A stretch of 64,000 nt of DNA, taken from Tepidimonas taiwanensis (GTDB lineage Bacteria > Pseudomonadota > Gammaproteobacteria > Burkholderiales > Burkholderiaceae_C). Below are positions 40,210 to 50,516 of the stretch, piece by piece. A program made the translations under genes and the position numbers. The stretch is from positions 2,480,001-2,544,000 of the forward strand of contig NZ_CP083911.1 of assembly GCF_020162115.1 (NCBI RefSeq), read 5' to 3'. Numbering within the stretch: position 1 is the stretch's first letter; every line of letters begins with the position of its first letter. Under the pieces are notes generated by a model, which saw only the letters and a list, made by a program, of their open reading frames with translations, did not search any database and was not told the origin of the DNA.

Positions 40210-41493
40210 TCAGGGCCCAAAGATGGCATTGGGCAGCGCCAAGCTGATGGCGGGCACGTACGTCACCAGCACCAGGAACAGCAGCAGCACCGACAACCAC
40301 GGCAACGCCGCCCGCACCACCTGCACGATGCTCATGCCCGTGATGCCGCTGGTGACAAACAGGTTCAGTCCCACGGGCGGCGTCACCATCCCGATTTCCA
40401 TGTTGACCACCATGATGATGCCCAGGTGAATCGGGTCGATGCCCATCTGGGTCGCGATCGGGAACAGAATCGGGGCCAGGATCAACACGATCCCGGTGGG
40501 CTCCATGAAATTGCCAGCCACCAGCAACAGGACGTTGACCACCAACAAGAACATCCACGGCGACATGCCCGAGGCCAGGATGTGCTCGGCAATCGTCTGC
40601 GGAATGCGTTCGGTCGTCAGCACGTGCGCAAACAGCAACGCATTGGCCACGATGAACATCAGCATCACCGAGGTTTTGGCCGACTCCACGAAAACGCGCG
40701 GCAAGTCGCGCCACCGCAAATCGCGGTAGATGAACATCGCGACCAGCAGCGCGTAAACGGCAGAAACCGCGGCCGCCTCGGTGGGGGTAAAGATACCCCC
40801 GTAGATGCCCCCCATGATGATGACGAGCAGCATCAAGCCCCAGGCCGACTCGCGCAGGGTACGCAGCACCTCGGTAACGGACGCGCGCGGTGGGTGCGTG
40901 ATTTGCAGACGTCCCGCCCGCCACCATACGGCCACCATCAGCATCAGGCCCAGCAGAATGCCTGGCACTACCCCCGCCATGAAGAGACGCCCCACGGACA
41001 CCTCGGTCACTGCGGCGTACACCACCATCACGATGGAGGGCGGGATGAGGATCCCCAGCGTGCCCGCATTGCAAATCACCCCCGCCGCAAACGCTTGCGG
41101 GTACCCCGCACGCACCATGCCGGCAATCACGATGGAACCAATCGCGACGACCGTCGCGGGACTGGAGCCCGATACCGCCGCAAAGAGCATGCATGCCAGA
41201 ATCGACGCAATCGCCAGCCCGCCGCGCAAGTGGCCAACGGCCGCGATGGCAAAGTTGACCATGCGCCGCGCCACCCCGCCGGTGCTCATGAGGTTACCGG
41301 CGAGCACGAAAAACGGGATGGCCAGCAGCGTGTAATGCTCGCTGGTTTCGAACAGCTTGATGGAGAGCGACGCCAGCGAGTCCTGCGAGAACAACGCGAT
41401 CGTCACCAAACTGGCCAACCCCAGGCTGACGGCGATCGGGATGCCCATCAGCATCAGGGCGAACAGTGTCGCAAACAAGACGGCCGTGCTCAT
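40210..41493 (-). CDS. dctM: TRAP transporter large permease (DctM)
   Basis: Twelve-helix inner-membrane subunit of a TRAP importer, 427 residues. Family motifs: IPIAVSLGLASLVTI, LAIPFFVLAGNLMSTGGVARR, FAAVSGSSPATVVAIGSI, CNAGTLGILIPPSIVMVVYA, GGIFTPTEAAAVSAVYAL, GNFMEPTGIVLILAPILFPI, and VTPPVGLNLFVTSGITG. The start overlaps the dctQ stop (ATGA). With dctP and dctQ it forms a sodium-driven C4-dicarboxylate system, and the adjacent DctS/DctR pair supports malate, succinate or fumarate as substrates. Confidence 0.94.
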   Translation of the reverse strand: MSTAVLFATLFALMLMGIPIAVSLGLASLVTIALFSQDSLASLSIKLFETSEHYTLLAIPFFVLAGNLMSTGGVARRMVNFAIAAVGHLRGGLAIASILACMLFAAVSGSSPATVVAIGSIVIAGMVRAGYPQAFAAGVICNAGTLGILIPPSIVMVVYAAVTEVSVGRLFMAGVVPGILLGLMLMVAVWWRAGRLQITHPPRASVTEVLRTLRESAWGLMLLVIIMGGIYGGIFTPTEAAAVSAVYALLVAMFIYRDLRWRDLPRVFVESAKTSVMLMFIVANALLFAHVLTTERIPQTIAEHILASGMSPWMFLLVVNVLLLVAGNFMEPTGIVLILAPILFPIATQMGIDPIHLGIIMVVNMEIGMVTPPVGLNLFVTSGITGMSIVQVVRAALPWLSVLLLFLVLVTYVPAISLALPNAIFGP

Positions 41494-42020
41494 GCGCGAT
41501 TCTCCTCCTGGGCACGCAGTTTCAGCGCTTCGGCCGACTCATCGGCCAAGTGCAGACTATCGAGCCGCCCGCTCCACAACCCCCACAACACCTGCACAAA
41601 CCGCCAGGCCAACCAGGCAAACCCCAGCGGCAACACGATCAACACCTGCCAGCGCTCAATGGGCAGGTCCTCTAGCTCCACGCCGATGTCGCGCATCTTG
41701 AGCACGTATTCGCTGGAGCCGACCAGCACCAGCGCGCAATACCCCAAGCACAGCAGCACCGCCACGATCGAGACGGCGCGGCGCGGGCCGCGACCGAGCA
41801 GCCGCACCACGGCATCGACCCCGATGTGCGCGCCCACGCGCACCCCATAACCCAGCCCGGCAAAAATCATGAAGGCAAAGAAGACGCTGGTGAGCTCCTG
41901 CGCCCAAGTCAGCCCAGTGTTGAACACATAGCGCAGCACCACCTGCACGAACGTCAGCGCCGTCATGGCGGCCAGCAAGACGCCAATGACCCACTCCTCC
42001 AGTCGATCGAACCACTTCAT
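41490..42020 (-). CDS. dctQ: TRAP transporter small permease (DctQ)
   Basis: Four-helix subunit of 176 residues that docks with DctM. Seen: WVIGVLLAAMTALTFVQVVLRYVF, GLTWAQELTSVFFAFMIFAGLGYGVR, HIGVDAVVRLLG, and WQVLIVLPLGFAWLAWRFVQVLWG. These match DctQ of dicarboxylate systems. ATG 42020 has GAGGAC upstream. It is 100 bases after dctP on the same strand. Confidence 0.92.
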   Translation of the reverse strand: MKWFDRLEEWVIGVLLAAMTALTFVQVVLRYVFNTGLTWAQELTSVFFAFMIFAGLGYGVRVGAHIGVDAVVRLLGRGPRRAVSIVAVLLCLGYCALVLVGSSEYVLKMRDIGVELEDLPIERWQVLIVLPLGFAWLAWRFVQVLWGLWSGRLDSLHLADESAEALKLRAQEENRA

Positions 42021-42120
42021 CTCTGCATGTCCTCGGAACGGGGTGCAAGAACCCCCCGCGTCGCCGCCGCACGCGCGGCGACGCGGAGGCCTTCGCCCAT
42101 GCACAGGGAGATCCGGCTGA

Positions 42121-43173
<1,053 letters not shown>

Positions 43174-43227
43174 TTATCGCCAGAGGGAGCAACGCCACAA
43201 CTGTGGCGTTCCACATTCGGGAAAACC

Positions 43228-44253
43228 CTAGGCTTGCGCCCGCTCCCGCATTGCCCGTACCCAACGGGGCCCGATGCGGGCGGCCAGCGCATCATCGGCC
43301 GGGGCCATCGCTTGCCGCAGCGCCTCCCGCTCCTCCGGACTGGGATAGTGGAGCTGGATCCGGCCATCGTCGCGCAAGGCCTGCAAGGCCCGCTGCTCTT
43401 GCTGCAAGGCCATCGCGTTGCCAAAGGCGATGGCATCGGCGAGCGCGACCTCGATGAGGCGACGCTCCGGCTGTGGCAGGTGCGCCCAAAATGTCGCATT
43501 GGCCACGACCGCGTAGCCCAGGTAGCCGTGCGCGCTCAGTGTGAGGTGACGCTGCACCTCGTGCATGCGACCCGACCAAAAGTTGGTCAGCGGATTCTCC
43601 GTGCCGTCCACCACGCCGCGGGCCAAGGCATGACGCGTGGCCGCAAAGTCCATCATCACGGGGTATGCACCCAGTGCACGCATCTGGGCCGCGATCGTCA
43701 GCGACGGTTGCACCCGCATGCGCAGCCCGCGATAGTCACGCGGCTCGCGCAAGGGATGGGTGCGGGCGCTCATGTGCTTGAAGCCGTTGTCCAAAAAGCC
43801 CAGACCCAACAATCCATGGCGTTGCAGCGGCTCGAACAGCTCGCGCGCCCACTCACCCTCCACCACACGCCGCACCGCGGCGCGGTCGGCGAACAAAAAC
43901 GGTAAATCGAACAGCTCGAACACGGCCGTGCCCAAACGCCCAAACTTGGACAGCGACGGGATCAACAACTCCACGGCCCCCCACTGCAGTGCCTCCAGCT
44001 CGTCGGCGTCGCTGTAGAGCGAGCCGTTCGGATACACATCCAAAACGACAGCCCCCTCGCTGCGTTGCGCCAGCAACGCCTGCAGCCGGGTGGCCATCAA
44101 GCCCTTGGGCGTATCGGGCGCCACCACGTGCGCCAGCCGCAAGCGCAGGCGCGGCTGCGCCCGCAGTACGGCAGGCCCCACTACCCCCGCCACGCCCACC
44201 GCCACCGTCCAGCGGCGGCGCGTCAGACCTCGAGAGCCGTGCGGTGCGACCAT
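43228..44253 (-). CDS. Second DctP-like solute-binding protein, twin-arginine signal, no permease of its own
   Basis: 341 residues, a paralogue of the dctP product: [94 protein letters not shown]. The N-terminus has LTRRRWTVAVGVAGVVGPA, a twin-arginine type signal instead of a plain Sec signal. It lies between dctPQM and the divergent dctSR genes with no permease gene after it. It may feed ligand information to the DctS sensor or share DctQM. ATG 44253 has no good ribosome site, so the start could differ. Confidence 0.85.
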   Translation of the reverse strand: MVAPHGSRGLTRRRWTVAVGVAGVVGPAVLRAQPRLRLRLAHVVAPDTPKGLMATRLQALLAQRSEGAVVLDVYPNGSLYSDADELEALQWGAVELLIPSLSKFGRLGTAVFELFDLPFLFADRAAVRRVVEGEWARELFEPLQRHGLLGLGFLDNGFKHMSARTHPLREPRDYRGLRMRVQPSLTIAAQMRALGAYPVMMDFAATRHALARGVVDGTENPLTNFWSGRMHEVQRHLTLSAHGYLGYAVVANATFWAHLPQPERRLIEVALADAIAFGNAMALQQEQRALQALRDDGRIQLHYPSPEEREALRQAMAPADDALAARIGPRWVRAMRERAQA

Positions 44254-44256
44254 GCA

Positions 44257-44271
44257 GCGTATGCTATACGC
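44257..44271. promoter_or_regulatory. Inverted repeat between the divergent DctP-like and dctS genes
   Basis: GCGTAT-GCT-ATACGC fills most of the 20 bases between the two predicted starts. It may bind a regulator such as DctR, or be an overlap of both promoters' elements. The gap is too small for two full promoters, so one gene start may be placed too far upstream. Confidence 0.4.
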
Positions 44272-44273
44272 AC

Positions 44274-46292
44274 ATGAATGCGTCACCAACCGATGCCACG
44301 CTGTCGTCGGACGCCGTGGGCTGGGAGTGGTCGCCCGCACCGGCGCGTGATGCGGGGCTGCCCTCCGGCTGGATCGCCGCGCTCGTCGTGCTCAGTCTGG
44401 CACTGCTGGTGGTGGCGATCACGCTGGTGGCGGTGGTGCGCCGCTTCGAGCATGAGGAAGCCCTGCGCCAATATCGCGCCGATGCGGCATGGCTGCAACG
44501 GGCGCTGGCGTTTCACCTGCAACGCCTCGAGCGTGATCTGACACACTTGGCAACACAGCCCCCCAGCGAGACCACCGATCCCTCCGCTTTTGCCGGGGCG
44601 CTGTTGCGCGACACACAGGCCGTGACGGCATGGGGTTGGTGGGCCCCGCAAGCCGTCGGCCCGGCTGTCGCGGCGATGGATGCCGACCGTCTGACGCACC
44701 CGGACAACGCGGCAGCCTTGGATACCCTACGTGCCGCGACGCAAGCCTTTGGCCGGCCCAGCTACGTTGGGCCCATGCGCGACGGCATCGGTCAACCCTC
44801 GTCACACGGGTGGCTGGCGGTTCCGGCGTCGGCCACCGACACCAGTGCTGTTCTCGTGGCGGCCCGAATCGACTGGCCGGCGGTGCTGGCCGCGGTCGTC
44901 CCGCCCTGGTATGCCGCCCGTTACCAGGTCTCCGTCACACAGACCGGCGCACCACACATGACGGATGACGGTGAAGGAGATGGGATCCGCACCGTACTCG
45001 ACCTGCCTGGCGCACCGCTCGTGTTGTCGGTGAAGCCGCTGGACGTCCCGACACCGGCCGTGCCACGGGGATTGCTGCTGCTGGCGCTGGTATTGCTGCT
45101 GGCGCTGGGGGCCGCGGCGTGGGCCATGCTGCGGGGCATGCGTGCACGCCAGCAAGCGCAACAAGCCCTGCAGGCTGAGGTGGCCTTTCGGCGCGCGATG
45201 GAAAGTGCCGTGCGTACTGGCCTACGGGTGTGGGACATGGAGGGGCGCATCCGCTATGTCAACCGGGCGTTTTGTGAGCTCGTTGGCTATGGCCCACAGG
45301 AGCTGCTCGGTCGCGCGGCCCCACTGCCCTACTGGCCGGACGAGTTGCACGACGAACTCAGCGCCCTGCACGGGGAACTGCGCCGGGCCGGCACCCCGGC
45401 TGCCGGGGTGGAGCTGGTGTTTCGCCACCGCGACGGCCACCGGGTGGACGTTTTGGTGCACGAGTCGGCCTTGCTCGATACCAAGGGTCGGCAAATCGGG
45501 TGGATGAGTGCGGTACTCGACATCACTGAGCGCAAGCAGGCGCAGCGGCTCGAAGCCCTGCACCGAGAGCGGTTGGAGGCGCTGGGTCAACTGGTGGCGG
45601 TGGGCGAGATGGCCAGCACCCTGGCCCACGAGCTGAATCAACCGCTGGGCGCGCTCAATGGGTTTGTCCACGGTCTGCTCAATCGACTGCGCACGCAACC
45701 ACCCGGACTCGACGAGATCAGGGCGGTGGTCGAGCGCATCGCAGGACTCGCGGACAAAGTCGGGCGGATCGTGCAGCGGGTCAACGCCTTTGCCCGCCGC
45801 CGGGAATTGGACGCCAGGCCGTTGGCGCTACAGCCCTTCTTGCGGCGTTTGATCGAGGCGCAGCGAGCGCGCACCGACTCACGCATGCGCATCGACGTCG
45901 ACTGGCCCGCAGACGAAGCGGTCGTGCTGGCCGACCCGGGCTGGCTGGAACATGCGGTGCGCAACGTCCTGGACAATGCGGTGCATTGGGCGTCGGTCGG
46001 CTCGACATCAGAGCGACAGGCGCGCGTGCGCGTGACGCTGCACCGCGAGGCCCAACGCATCGGTATTGCCATTGGCGACAACGGCCCCGGCGTGGCACCC
46101 GACATCGCCGACACGCTCTTCACGGCTTTCGTTTCCCGCAAAGAGGGGGGAATGGGCATGGGGCTGGCCATCGCTCGCTCCGTGGTCGAAGCCCACCGCG
46201 GCCGCATTGACGTGGGGCGTGATCCGCTGCTCGGCGGCGCGCGGTTTACGCTGTGGCTACCGCAGGCTGCCCCCTCGGAGAACAGGCCATGA
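44274..46292 (+). CDS. dctS: C4-dicarboxylate sensor histidine kinase DctS
   Basis: 672-residue membrane kinase. Membrane segments at about 33-55 and 266-286 frame a periplasmic sensor of about 210 residues. A PAS domain (308-423; GLRVWDMEGRIRYVNRAFCELVGYG) follows, then the phosphoacceptor His452 in STLAHELNQPLGALNGFVHG and an ATPase domain with AVRNVLDNAVHWA, IGDNGPGVAP, and GMGMGLAIARSVVEAHRG. This is the DctS/DctB pattern. The stop overlaps dctR (ATGA). Divergent from a DctP-like gene, it should control dctPQM. Confidence 0.9.
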   Translation: MNASPTDATLSSDAVGWEWSPAPARDAGLPSGWIAALVVLSLALLVVAITLVAVVRRFEHEEALRQYRADAAWLQRALAFHLQRLERDLTHLATQPPSETTDPSAFAGALLRDTQAVTAWGWWAPQAVGPAVAAMDADRLTHPDNAAALDTLRAATQAFGRPSYVGPMRDGIGQPSSHGWLAVPASATDTSAVLVAARIDWPAVLAAVVPPWYAARYQVSVTQTGAPHMTDDGEGDGIRTVLDLPGAPLVLSVKPLDVPTPAVPRGLLLLALVLLLALGAAAWAMLRGMRARQQAQQALQAEVAFRRAMESAVRTGLRVWDMEGRIRYVNRAFCELVGYGPQELLGRAAPLPYWPDELHDELSALHGELRRAGTPAAGVELVFRHRDGHRVDVLVHESALLDTKGRQIGWMSAVLDITERKQAQRLEALHRERLEALGQLVAVGEMASTLAHELNQPLGALNGFVHGLLNRLRTQPPGLDEIRAVVERIAGLADKVGRIVQRVNAFARRRELDARPLALQPFLRRLIEAQRARTDSRMRIDVDWPADEAVVLADPGWLEHAVRNVLDNAVHWASVGSTSERQARVRVTLHREAQRIGIAIGDNGPGVAPDIADTLFTAFVSRKEGGMGMGLAIARSVVEAHRGRIDVGRDPLLGGARFTLWLPQAAPSENRP

Positions 46293-46999
46293 CCGAAACC
46301 GAAGTCCACATCGTCGACGACGACGCCGATCTGCGCGACGCGCTGTGCTGGCTGCTCGCCTCGCGCGCGTTGCCGTCGCGCGCTTGGAGCAACGGCAACG
46401 CCTTTCTCGACTGGGCGCAGACACGGCGCACTGCGTGGCCGGTCGCGGTGGTGTTGTTGGACATCCGTATGGTTCCGCTGAGCGGCCTGGATGTGTTCGA
46501 ACAACTGCGCCAGTGGCAGTGTCCGTGGCCGGTCCTGTTTCTCACTGGACACGGCGATATTCCGACGGCGGTGCAAGCGGTCAAACAGGGCGCCTGGGAC
46601 TTTCTGGAAAAACCTTTTCAGGACAACTCATTGGTGGACAAGGTGCAGCGGGCGCTACAGATCGCCAGCAGCCCCGAGGCGCTGCGCGCACTGCAGCTGC
46701 GCTCAGCCTTGCATCAGCTCAGCCCTCGCGAGCGCGACGTGCTGGCCGAGGTGCTGCAGGGCCGCTACAACAAAAATATCGCCGATCGGCTCGGCATTGC
46801 CGAGCGCACGGTCGAATTTCACCGGGCCAATATCTTGCAGAAAATGAATGTGGGCTCCGCGCTGGAGCTGGCCCACCTACTGGGGCGGTACGGCTTGTGG
46901 CCGCAGCCCCCCGCCGCCCCCGCGTCGGGACTGCCTGCAGGTACCCAAGCCCTCGCGGAGGGTCACCCCGCCCCCACGACCTCGACCTCAGGTATTTGA
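46289..46999 (+). CDS. dctR: C4-dicarboxylate response regulator DctR (FixJ/LuxR type)
   Basis: 236 residues. Receiver domain with acidic pocket VHIVDDDADLRDALC, phospho-Asp58 in VVLLDIRM, LFLTGHGDIPTAVQAVKQGAWDFLEKPF with the conserved Thr and Lys; C-terminal LuxR helix-turn-helix LSPRERDVLAEVLQGRYNKNIADRLGIAERTVEFHRANILQKM. It is not a sigma-54 activator, so this is the DctR type of Rhodobacter rather than DctD. Coupled to dctS. Its last 12 bases overlap the convergent cyclase gene. Confidence 0.9.
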   Translation: MTETEVHIVDDDADLRDALCWLLASRALPSRAWSNGNAFLDWAQTRRTAWPVAVVLLDIRMVPLSGLDVFEQLRQWQCPWPVLFLTGHGDIPTAVQAVKQGAWDFLEKPFQDNSLVDKVQRALQIASSPEALRALQLRSALHQLSPRERDVLAEVLQGRYNKNIADRLGIAERTVEFHRANILQKMNVGSALELAHLLGRYGLWPQPPAAPASGLPAGTQALAEGHPAPTTSTSGI

Positions 47000-48175
47000 A
47001 ATCGCTTGGACCGGCGCCGCTTCGTCAAGGTGGCCCACGACGACGCGGTTGCGCCCGGCCCGCTTGGCCGCGTAGAGGGCCGCGTCGGCCAGCTGCACCA
47101 GGTGGGGGCCGTCTTCGGGGGCCAGCGGCACCAGCGCCGCCACGCCCGCGCTGACCGTCACCACCGGCGCCGTCGGCGAATCGGCGTGGGGCAGCGCGAG
47201 CGCACGCACCGCGGCCACCGCCCGCTCCGCGACGCGGCGCGCCCCAACCGCGTCGGTGTCGACCAGCAGCGCGACCATCTCCTCGCCGCCGCAGCGCGCC
47301 AGCAGGTCCGGCTCGCGGTAGATCTCGCTGCGCAACGCCCGCGCCACCGCCTGCAGGCACGCGTCGCCCGCCTGGTGGCCGTCGTGGTCGTTGTAGCGCT
47401 TGAAATGGTCGACATCGAAAATCACCACCGCCAGCGGCCGCCCCTGCCGCGCGTGGCGCGCCACCTCCTCGCGCAGGCGCTGCTCGAAGTAGCCGCGGTT
47501 GGCGATGCCCAACAACCCGTCGATGCGCGAGAACGCTTCCAGCCGCCGGTTGGCGGCTTCCAACTCGGCCGTGCGCTCGCGCACGCGCTGCTCCAGCGTC
47601 GCGTTGGCCTGCTGCAGGTCGCGGTTACGCTCGGCCAGGACGTGGTAGAGCTGCCCCATCATGCGCAGCAGGTTGGCCATCCCGCGGTCCGGGTGCTGCT
47701 CTTCGCGGGCGTAGGCGTCGGCGGGCGCCGCGCCGGCGCGGATCGCGCGGATCTGCCGCGCCATCGACTGGTCCACGCCCAGGATGTGCAGGCCGAGCCA
47801 CGCGGTCAAAAACCCCATCAGGGTCTCCGCCGGCTGGCGCAGCGGGCCGCGTGTGTCCCACATCGAGCGCACCTGCTCGACGAACTCGCGGTGCAGCCGC
47901 TCGTGCAGACCGCGGTGGCGCGGGTCCACGCCGGCGTCCCGCATCAGCTGTTCCTCGTCCTCGAAATGCCGGTGCGCGTAGGCGAGCAGCTCGTCGAACG
48001 CGGCCTGCTGCGCCGAGGCCGACAGCGTGGCGCTGTGGAACAGCGCGCGGTTGAGCGCGTTGAAGAGGTCGACCAGGCGGTGGTGCTGCGCGTCCACCTC
48101 CGCCAGGCCGGTGATCAGCGTGGCGTCCCAAACGAAAACATCGCGCTCGGGCGCATCGGGGGGCGGGATGGTCAT
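46988..48175 (-). CDS. Hemerythrin-GGDEF diguanylate cyclase
   Basis: 395 residues. An N-terminal bacteriohemerythrin domain (about 15-140) has the iron ligands in DAQHHRLVDLFN, HRHFEDEEQLM, LHERLHREF and LGLHILGVDQ. A coiled coil (LAERNRDLQQANATLEQRVRERTAEL) leads to a GGDEF domain with FDVDHFKRYNDHDGHQAGD and the active loop CGGEEM. An RxxD inhibitory site (REPD) lies five residues before it. It would make c-di-GMP in response to oxygen bound at the di-iron site. The fifth loop position is Met rather than Phe. Confidence 0.92.
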   Translation of the reverse strand: MTIPPPDAPERDVFVWDATLITGLAEVDAQHHRLVDLFNALNRALFHSATLSASAQQAAFDELLAYAHRHFEDEEQLMRDAGVDPRHRGLHERLHREFVEQVRSMWDTRGPLRQPAETLMGFLTAWLGLHILGVDQSMARQIRAIRAGAAPADAYAREEQHPDRGMANLLRMMGQLYHVLAERNRDLQQANATLEQRVRERTAELEAANRRLEAFSRIDGLLGIANRGYFEQRLREEVARHARQGRPLAVVIFDVDHFKRYNDHDGHQAGDACLQAVARALRSEIYREPDLLARCGGEEMVALLVDTDAVGARRVAERAVAAVRALALPHADSPTAPVVTVSAGVAALVPLAPEDGPHLVQLADAALYAAKRAGRNRVVVGHLDEAAPVQAISNT

Positions 48176-48245
48176 GGCAGGACGGGCGCGCAGGCGCGTA
48201 CTTTGTGACCAGAGTATCGCGCAAAAACCCCCGCCGGAGGTGCGG

Positions 48246-48782
48246 TCATGCGCGCACGACCGCGTCCGGGAGCTCGTTCGGGTTGGGCCGCTGCCCGTCG
48301 GCGGGGAAGTGCTGACACAGCCAGGCGTCCACGGCGTCGATCGCGCCGGCGAGCGCCGCCTCAGGCGAGGCGGTCTGCAAGCCCGCGCGCAAGCGCTCGA
48401 CGACCGCCTGCCAATGCGCGGGCGGGACGCGCCGCGCCAGCGCGCGGTCGGCGACGATCTCGATCGCCCGCTCGGCCAGCAGCAGGTAGATCAGCACGCC
48501 GGCGTTGTCCTCGGTGTCCCAGACGCACAGCCGGCCGAACCAGGCCAGCGCACGCTCGCGCACGCGCGCGGCCAGCGCCGCCTCGTCCGGCGGCGGCCAC
48601 AGCCAGCCAAGCGGCAGCGCCGCTTCCACGCAGACGCGGATCTCGCCCCGGTGTCGGGCCTCGCTGGCGGCCACCCGGTGGCGCAGCCGCTCGGCCGCGG
48701 CGTCGTCCAGCCAACGGCGGCTGGCGCGCTCGTCCCACCACAGGTGGCGCACCAGGCGTCCCCACCGGGCCATCGTCCCCAT
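48246..48782 (-). CDS. TPM-domain protein (small, second copy)
   Basis: 178 residues with a TPM fold (Psb32/YgcG family): RHRGEIRVCVEAALPL, LCVWDTEDNAGVLIYLLLAERAIEIVADRAL, AHWQAVVERLRAGLQTASPEAALAGAIDAV. No signal peptide or C-terminal membrane helix is visible, so it is probably cytoplasmic or peripheral. It follows the larger TPM gene after 2 bases, in the order lemA-TPM-TPM, a frequent trio of unknown envelope role. An alternative start is ATG 48773. Confidence 0.85.
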   Translation of the reverse strand: MGTMARWGRLVRHLWWDERASRRWLDDAAAERLRHRVAASEARHRGEIRVCVEAALPLGWLWPPPDEAALAARVRERALAWFGRLCVWDTEDNAGVLIYLLLAERAIEIVADRALARRVPPAHWQAVVERLRAGLQTASPEAALAGAIDAVDAWLCQHFPADGQRPNPNELPDAVVRA

Positions 48783-48784
48783 GC

Positions 48785-49672
48785 TCACCACCGCCCGGAG
48801 GCGCCCCCGCCCCCAAAATTGCCCCCACCCCCGGAGGTGAACCCGCCACCCCCGGCGCTCCACCCACCCCCGCCGAAGCCACCGTCCCAGCCGCCGCCCG
48901 TGCGGCCGCCGCGCCACGATCCCCCGCCGCCGACCCGCACCCCGAGCAGCGCGAACAGAAACGCCGCGAGCACCAGCAGCCCCAGCCACCCCAGCGACAG
49001 GTTCAGCCCCGTGCCCAACACCCCCGCCAGCACCGCCGTCACGAACGCGCCCAGCACCCGCCCGAGGATGCCGCGCAGCACCGTGGCCACCACACCCAGC
49101 CCGAATAGCAGGCCGATCAGGTCCTCGGCGCCCGCGTCGTCACTCCCCCCGCCGGTCGGCGCCTCCGGCAACGGCAGCGCCTCGCCCGCCAGCGCGGCCA
49201 GGATCTGCTCGACCCCCGCCTCGAGGCCCCCGGCAAAGTCGCCGGCCCGAAAGCGCGGCACGATCGCGCGCTCGATGATGCGGCTGGCCAGCAGATCCGG
49301 GATCGCCCCCTCGACGGCCTTGGTGGTCGCGATGCGCACGCGGCGGTCCTCCTTGGCGACGACGAGCAGCACGCCGTCGCCGACGTCGCGCCGGCCGATC
49401 TTCCACGCGTCGCCCACGCGCTGGGTGTAGTCCGTGATGTCCTCGGGCGCGGTCGTGGGCACCATCAGCACGACCACCTGGCTGCCGCGTTCGCGCTCGA
49501 ACGCTGCGAGCCGCGCCTCGAGCGCCGCGCGTTGCTCGGCGGTGAGCGTGCCGGTCAGGTCCATCACACGCGCGGTGAGCGGCGGCACCGGTTGCAGCGT
49601 CTGGGCCGCGGCCGCCCCCGCCAGCCCCAGCCACAGCGCGAACAGCCACGCCCACCACGCGGCCCAGCCCAT
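48785..49672 (-). CDS. TPM-domain membrane protein with Gly-rich tail (YgcG family)
   Basis: 295 residues. Signal peptide MGWAAWWAWLFALWLGLAGAAAA, then the TPM domain (LTARVMDLTGTLTAEQRAAL, GSQVVVLMVPTTAPEDITDY, RRDVGDGVLLVVAKEDRRVRIATTKAVEGAIPD), two or more hydrophobic helices (LIGLLFGLGVVATVLRGILG, LGWLGLLVLAAFLFALLGV) and a Gly/Trp-rich tail ending GGGGASGRW. ATG 49672 was chosen for the signal peptide; in-frame starts up to 49789 give an odd N-terminus. It lies between lemA and the small TPM gene. Confidence 0.88.
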   Translation of the reverse strand: MGWAAWWAWLFALWLGLAGAAAAQTLQPVPPLTARVMDLTGTLTAEQRAALEARLAAFERERGSQVVVLMVPTTAPEDITDYTQRVGDAWKIGRRDVGDGVLLVVAKEDRRVRIATTKAVEGAIPDLLASRIIERAIVPRFRAGDFAGGLEAGVEQILAALAGEALPLPEAPTGGGSDDAGAEDLIGLLFGLGVVATVLRGILGRVLGAFVTAVLAGVLGTGLNLSLGWLGLLVLAAFLFALLGVRVGGGGSWRGGRTGGGWDGGFGGGGWSAGGGGFTSGGGGNFGGGGASGRW

Positions 49673-49793
49673 GCGCCACGATGCCGTCAAGGCCGATGCG
49701 GGCGCATATCCCCGTCCGGCCCGACACGGGCACCACGCCCCCGCCACCGCGACGGCCGACATCCCGCCTACGTGCGGACCATCGCCCATGGCA

Positions 49794-50429
49794 TCAACGA
49801 CTGGGGGCGGGGAATTCGACCTTGGGCGGTGTGGACAACGCCGCCTCGTCCGCCGGCGCGAAGCCGGGTTTGGGCGCGTAGCCGAACACCATCGCCGTCA
49901 GGTTGGTCGGGAAGCTGCGCGCCAGCGTGTTGTAGCGCTGCACCGCCTGGATATAGCGGTTGCGCGCCACCGCAATACGGTTTTCCGTGCCTTCGAGCTG
50001 CACGCGCAGGTCCGCAAACGCCTGGTTGGCCTTGAGGTTGGGGTACTGCTCCGCCACCGCGAGCAGGCGCGACAACGCGCTGCCGAGCTCGCCCTGCGCG
50101 GCCTGAAAGCGCTGCATCGCCTGCGGGTCCTGCAGCATCTCGGGCGTGACCTGGATCGCCGTGGCGCGCGCGCGCGCTTCGATGACGCGGGTGAGCGTCT
50201 CGCGCTCGAAGGCGGCTTCGCCCTGGACCGTGGCGACGAGGTTGGGCACGAGGTCCGCGCGGCGCTGGTACTGGTTGAGCACCTCGGCCCAGGCGGCGCG
50301 CACCTCCTCATCGAGTCGCTGGAACTCGTTGTAGCCGCAGCCGGGCAGCGCGGTGGCCGCAGGAAGGGCCACCGCCAGCGCCAGCCAGCGGCGGCGGGTG
50401 GCGTTGGGAAGGGAACGGTCGGCTGTCAT
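49794..50429 (-). CDS. LemA family lipoprotein
   Basis: 211 residues: lipoprotein-type signal with lipobox LPGC (about 28-31), then the LemA helical bundle (YNEFQRLDEEVRAAWAEVLNQYQRRADLVPNLVATVQG, QNPTL-like LAVAEQYPNLKANQAFADLRVQLEGTENRIAVARNRY, VQRYNTLARSFPTNL). LemA proteins pair with TPM proteins, as here. The biochemical function of the family is unknown. Confidence 0.92.
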   Translation of the reverse strand: MTADRSLPNATRRRWLALAVALPAATALPGCGYNEFQRLDEEVRAAWAEVLNQYQRRADLVPNLVATVQGEAAFERETLTRVIEARARATAIQVTPEMLQDPQAMQRFQAAQGELGSALSRLLAVAEQYPNLKANQAFADLRVQLEGTENRIAVARNRYIQAVQRYNTLARSFPTNLTAMVFGYAPKPGFAPADEAALSTPPKVEFPAPSR

Positions 50430-50516
50430 GGTGTGCCCCTGACGTCATGGTGGACAACGGCACCATCATGCCACCATCCGGTGCACATCGCGCATCGGCG
50501 GCGGAACGCCGCGCGC

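Noticed and set aside
37103..40429. A 1108-residue open frame antisense to maeB and the RNase gene
   Set aside because: Same GC-driven artefact; maeB on the other strand has full motifs.
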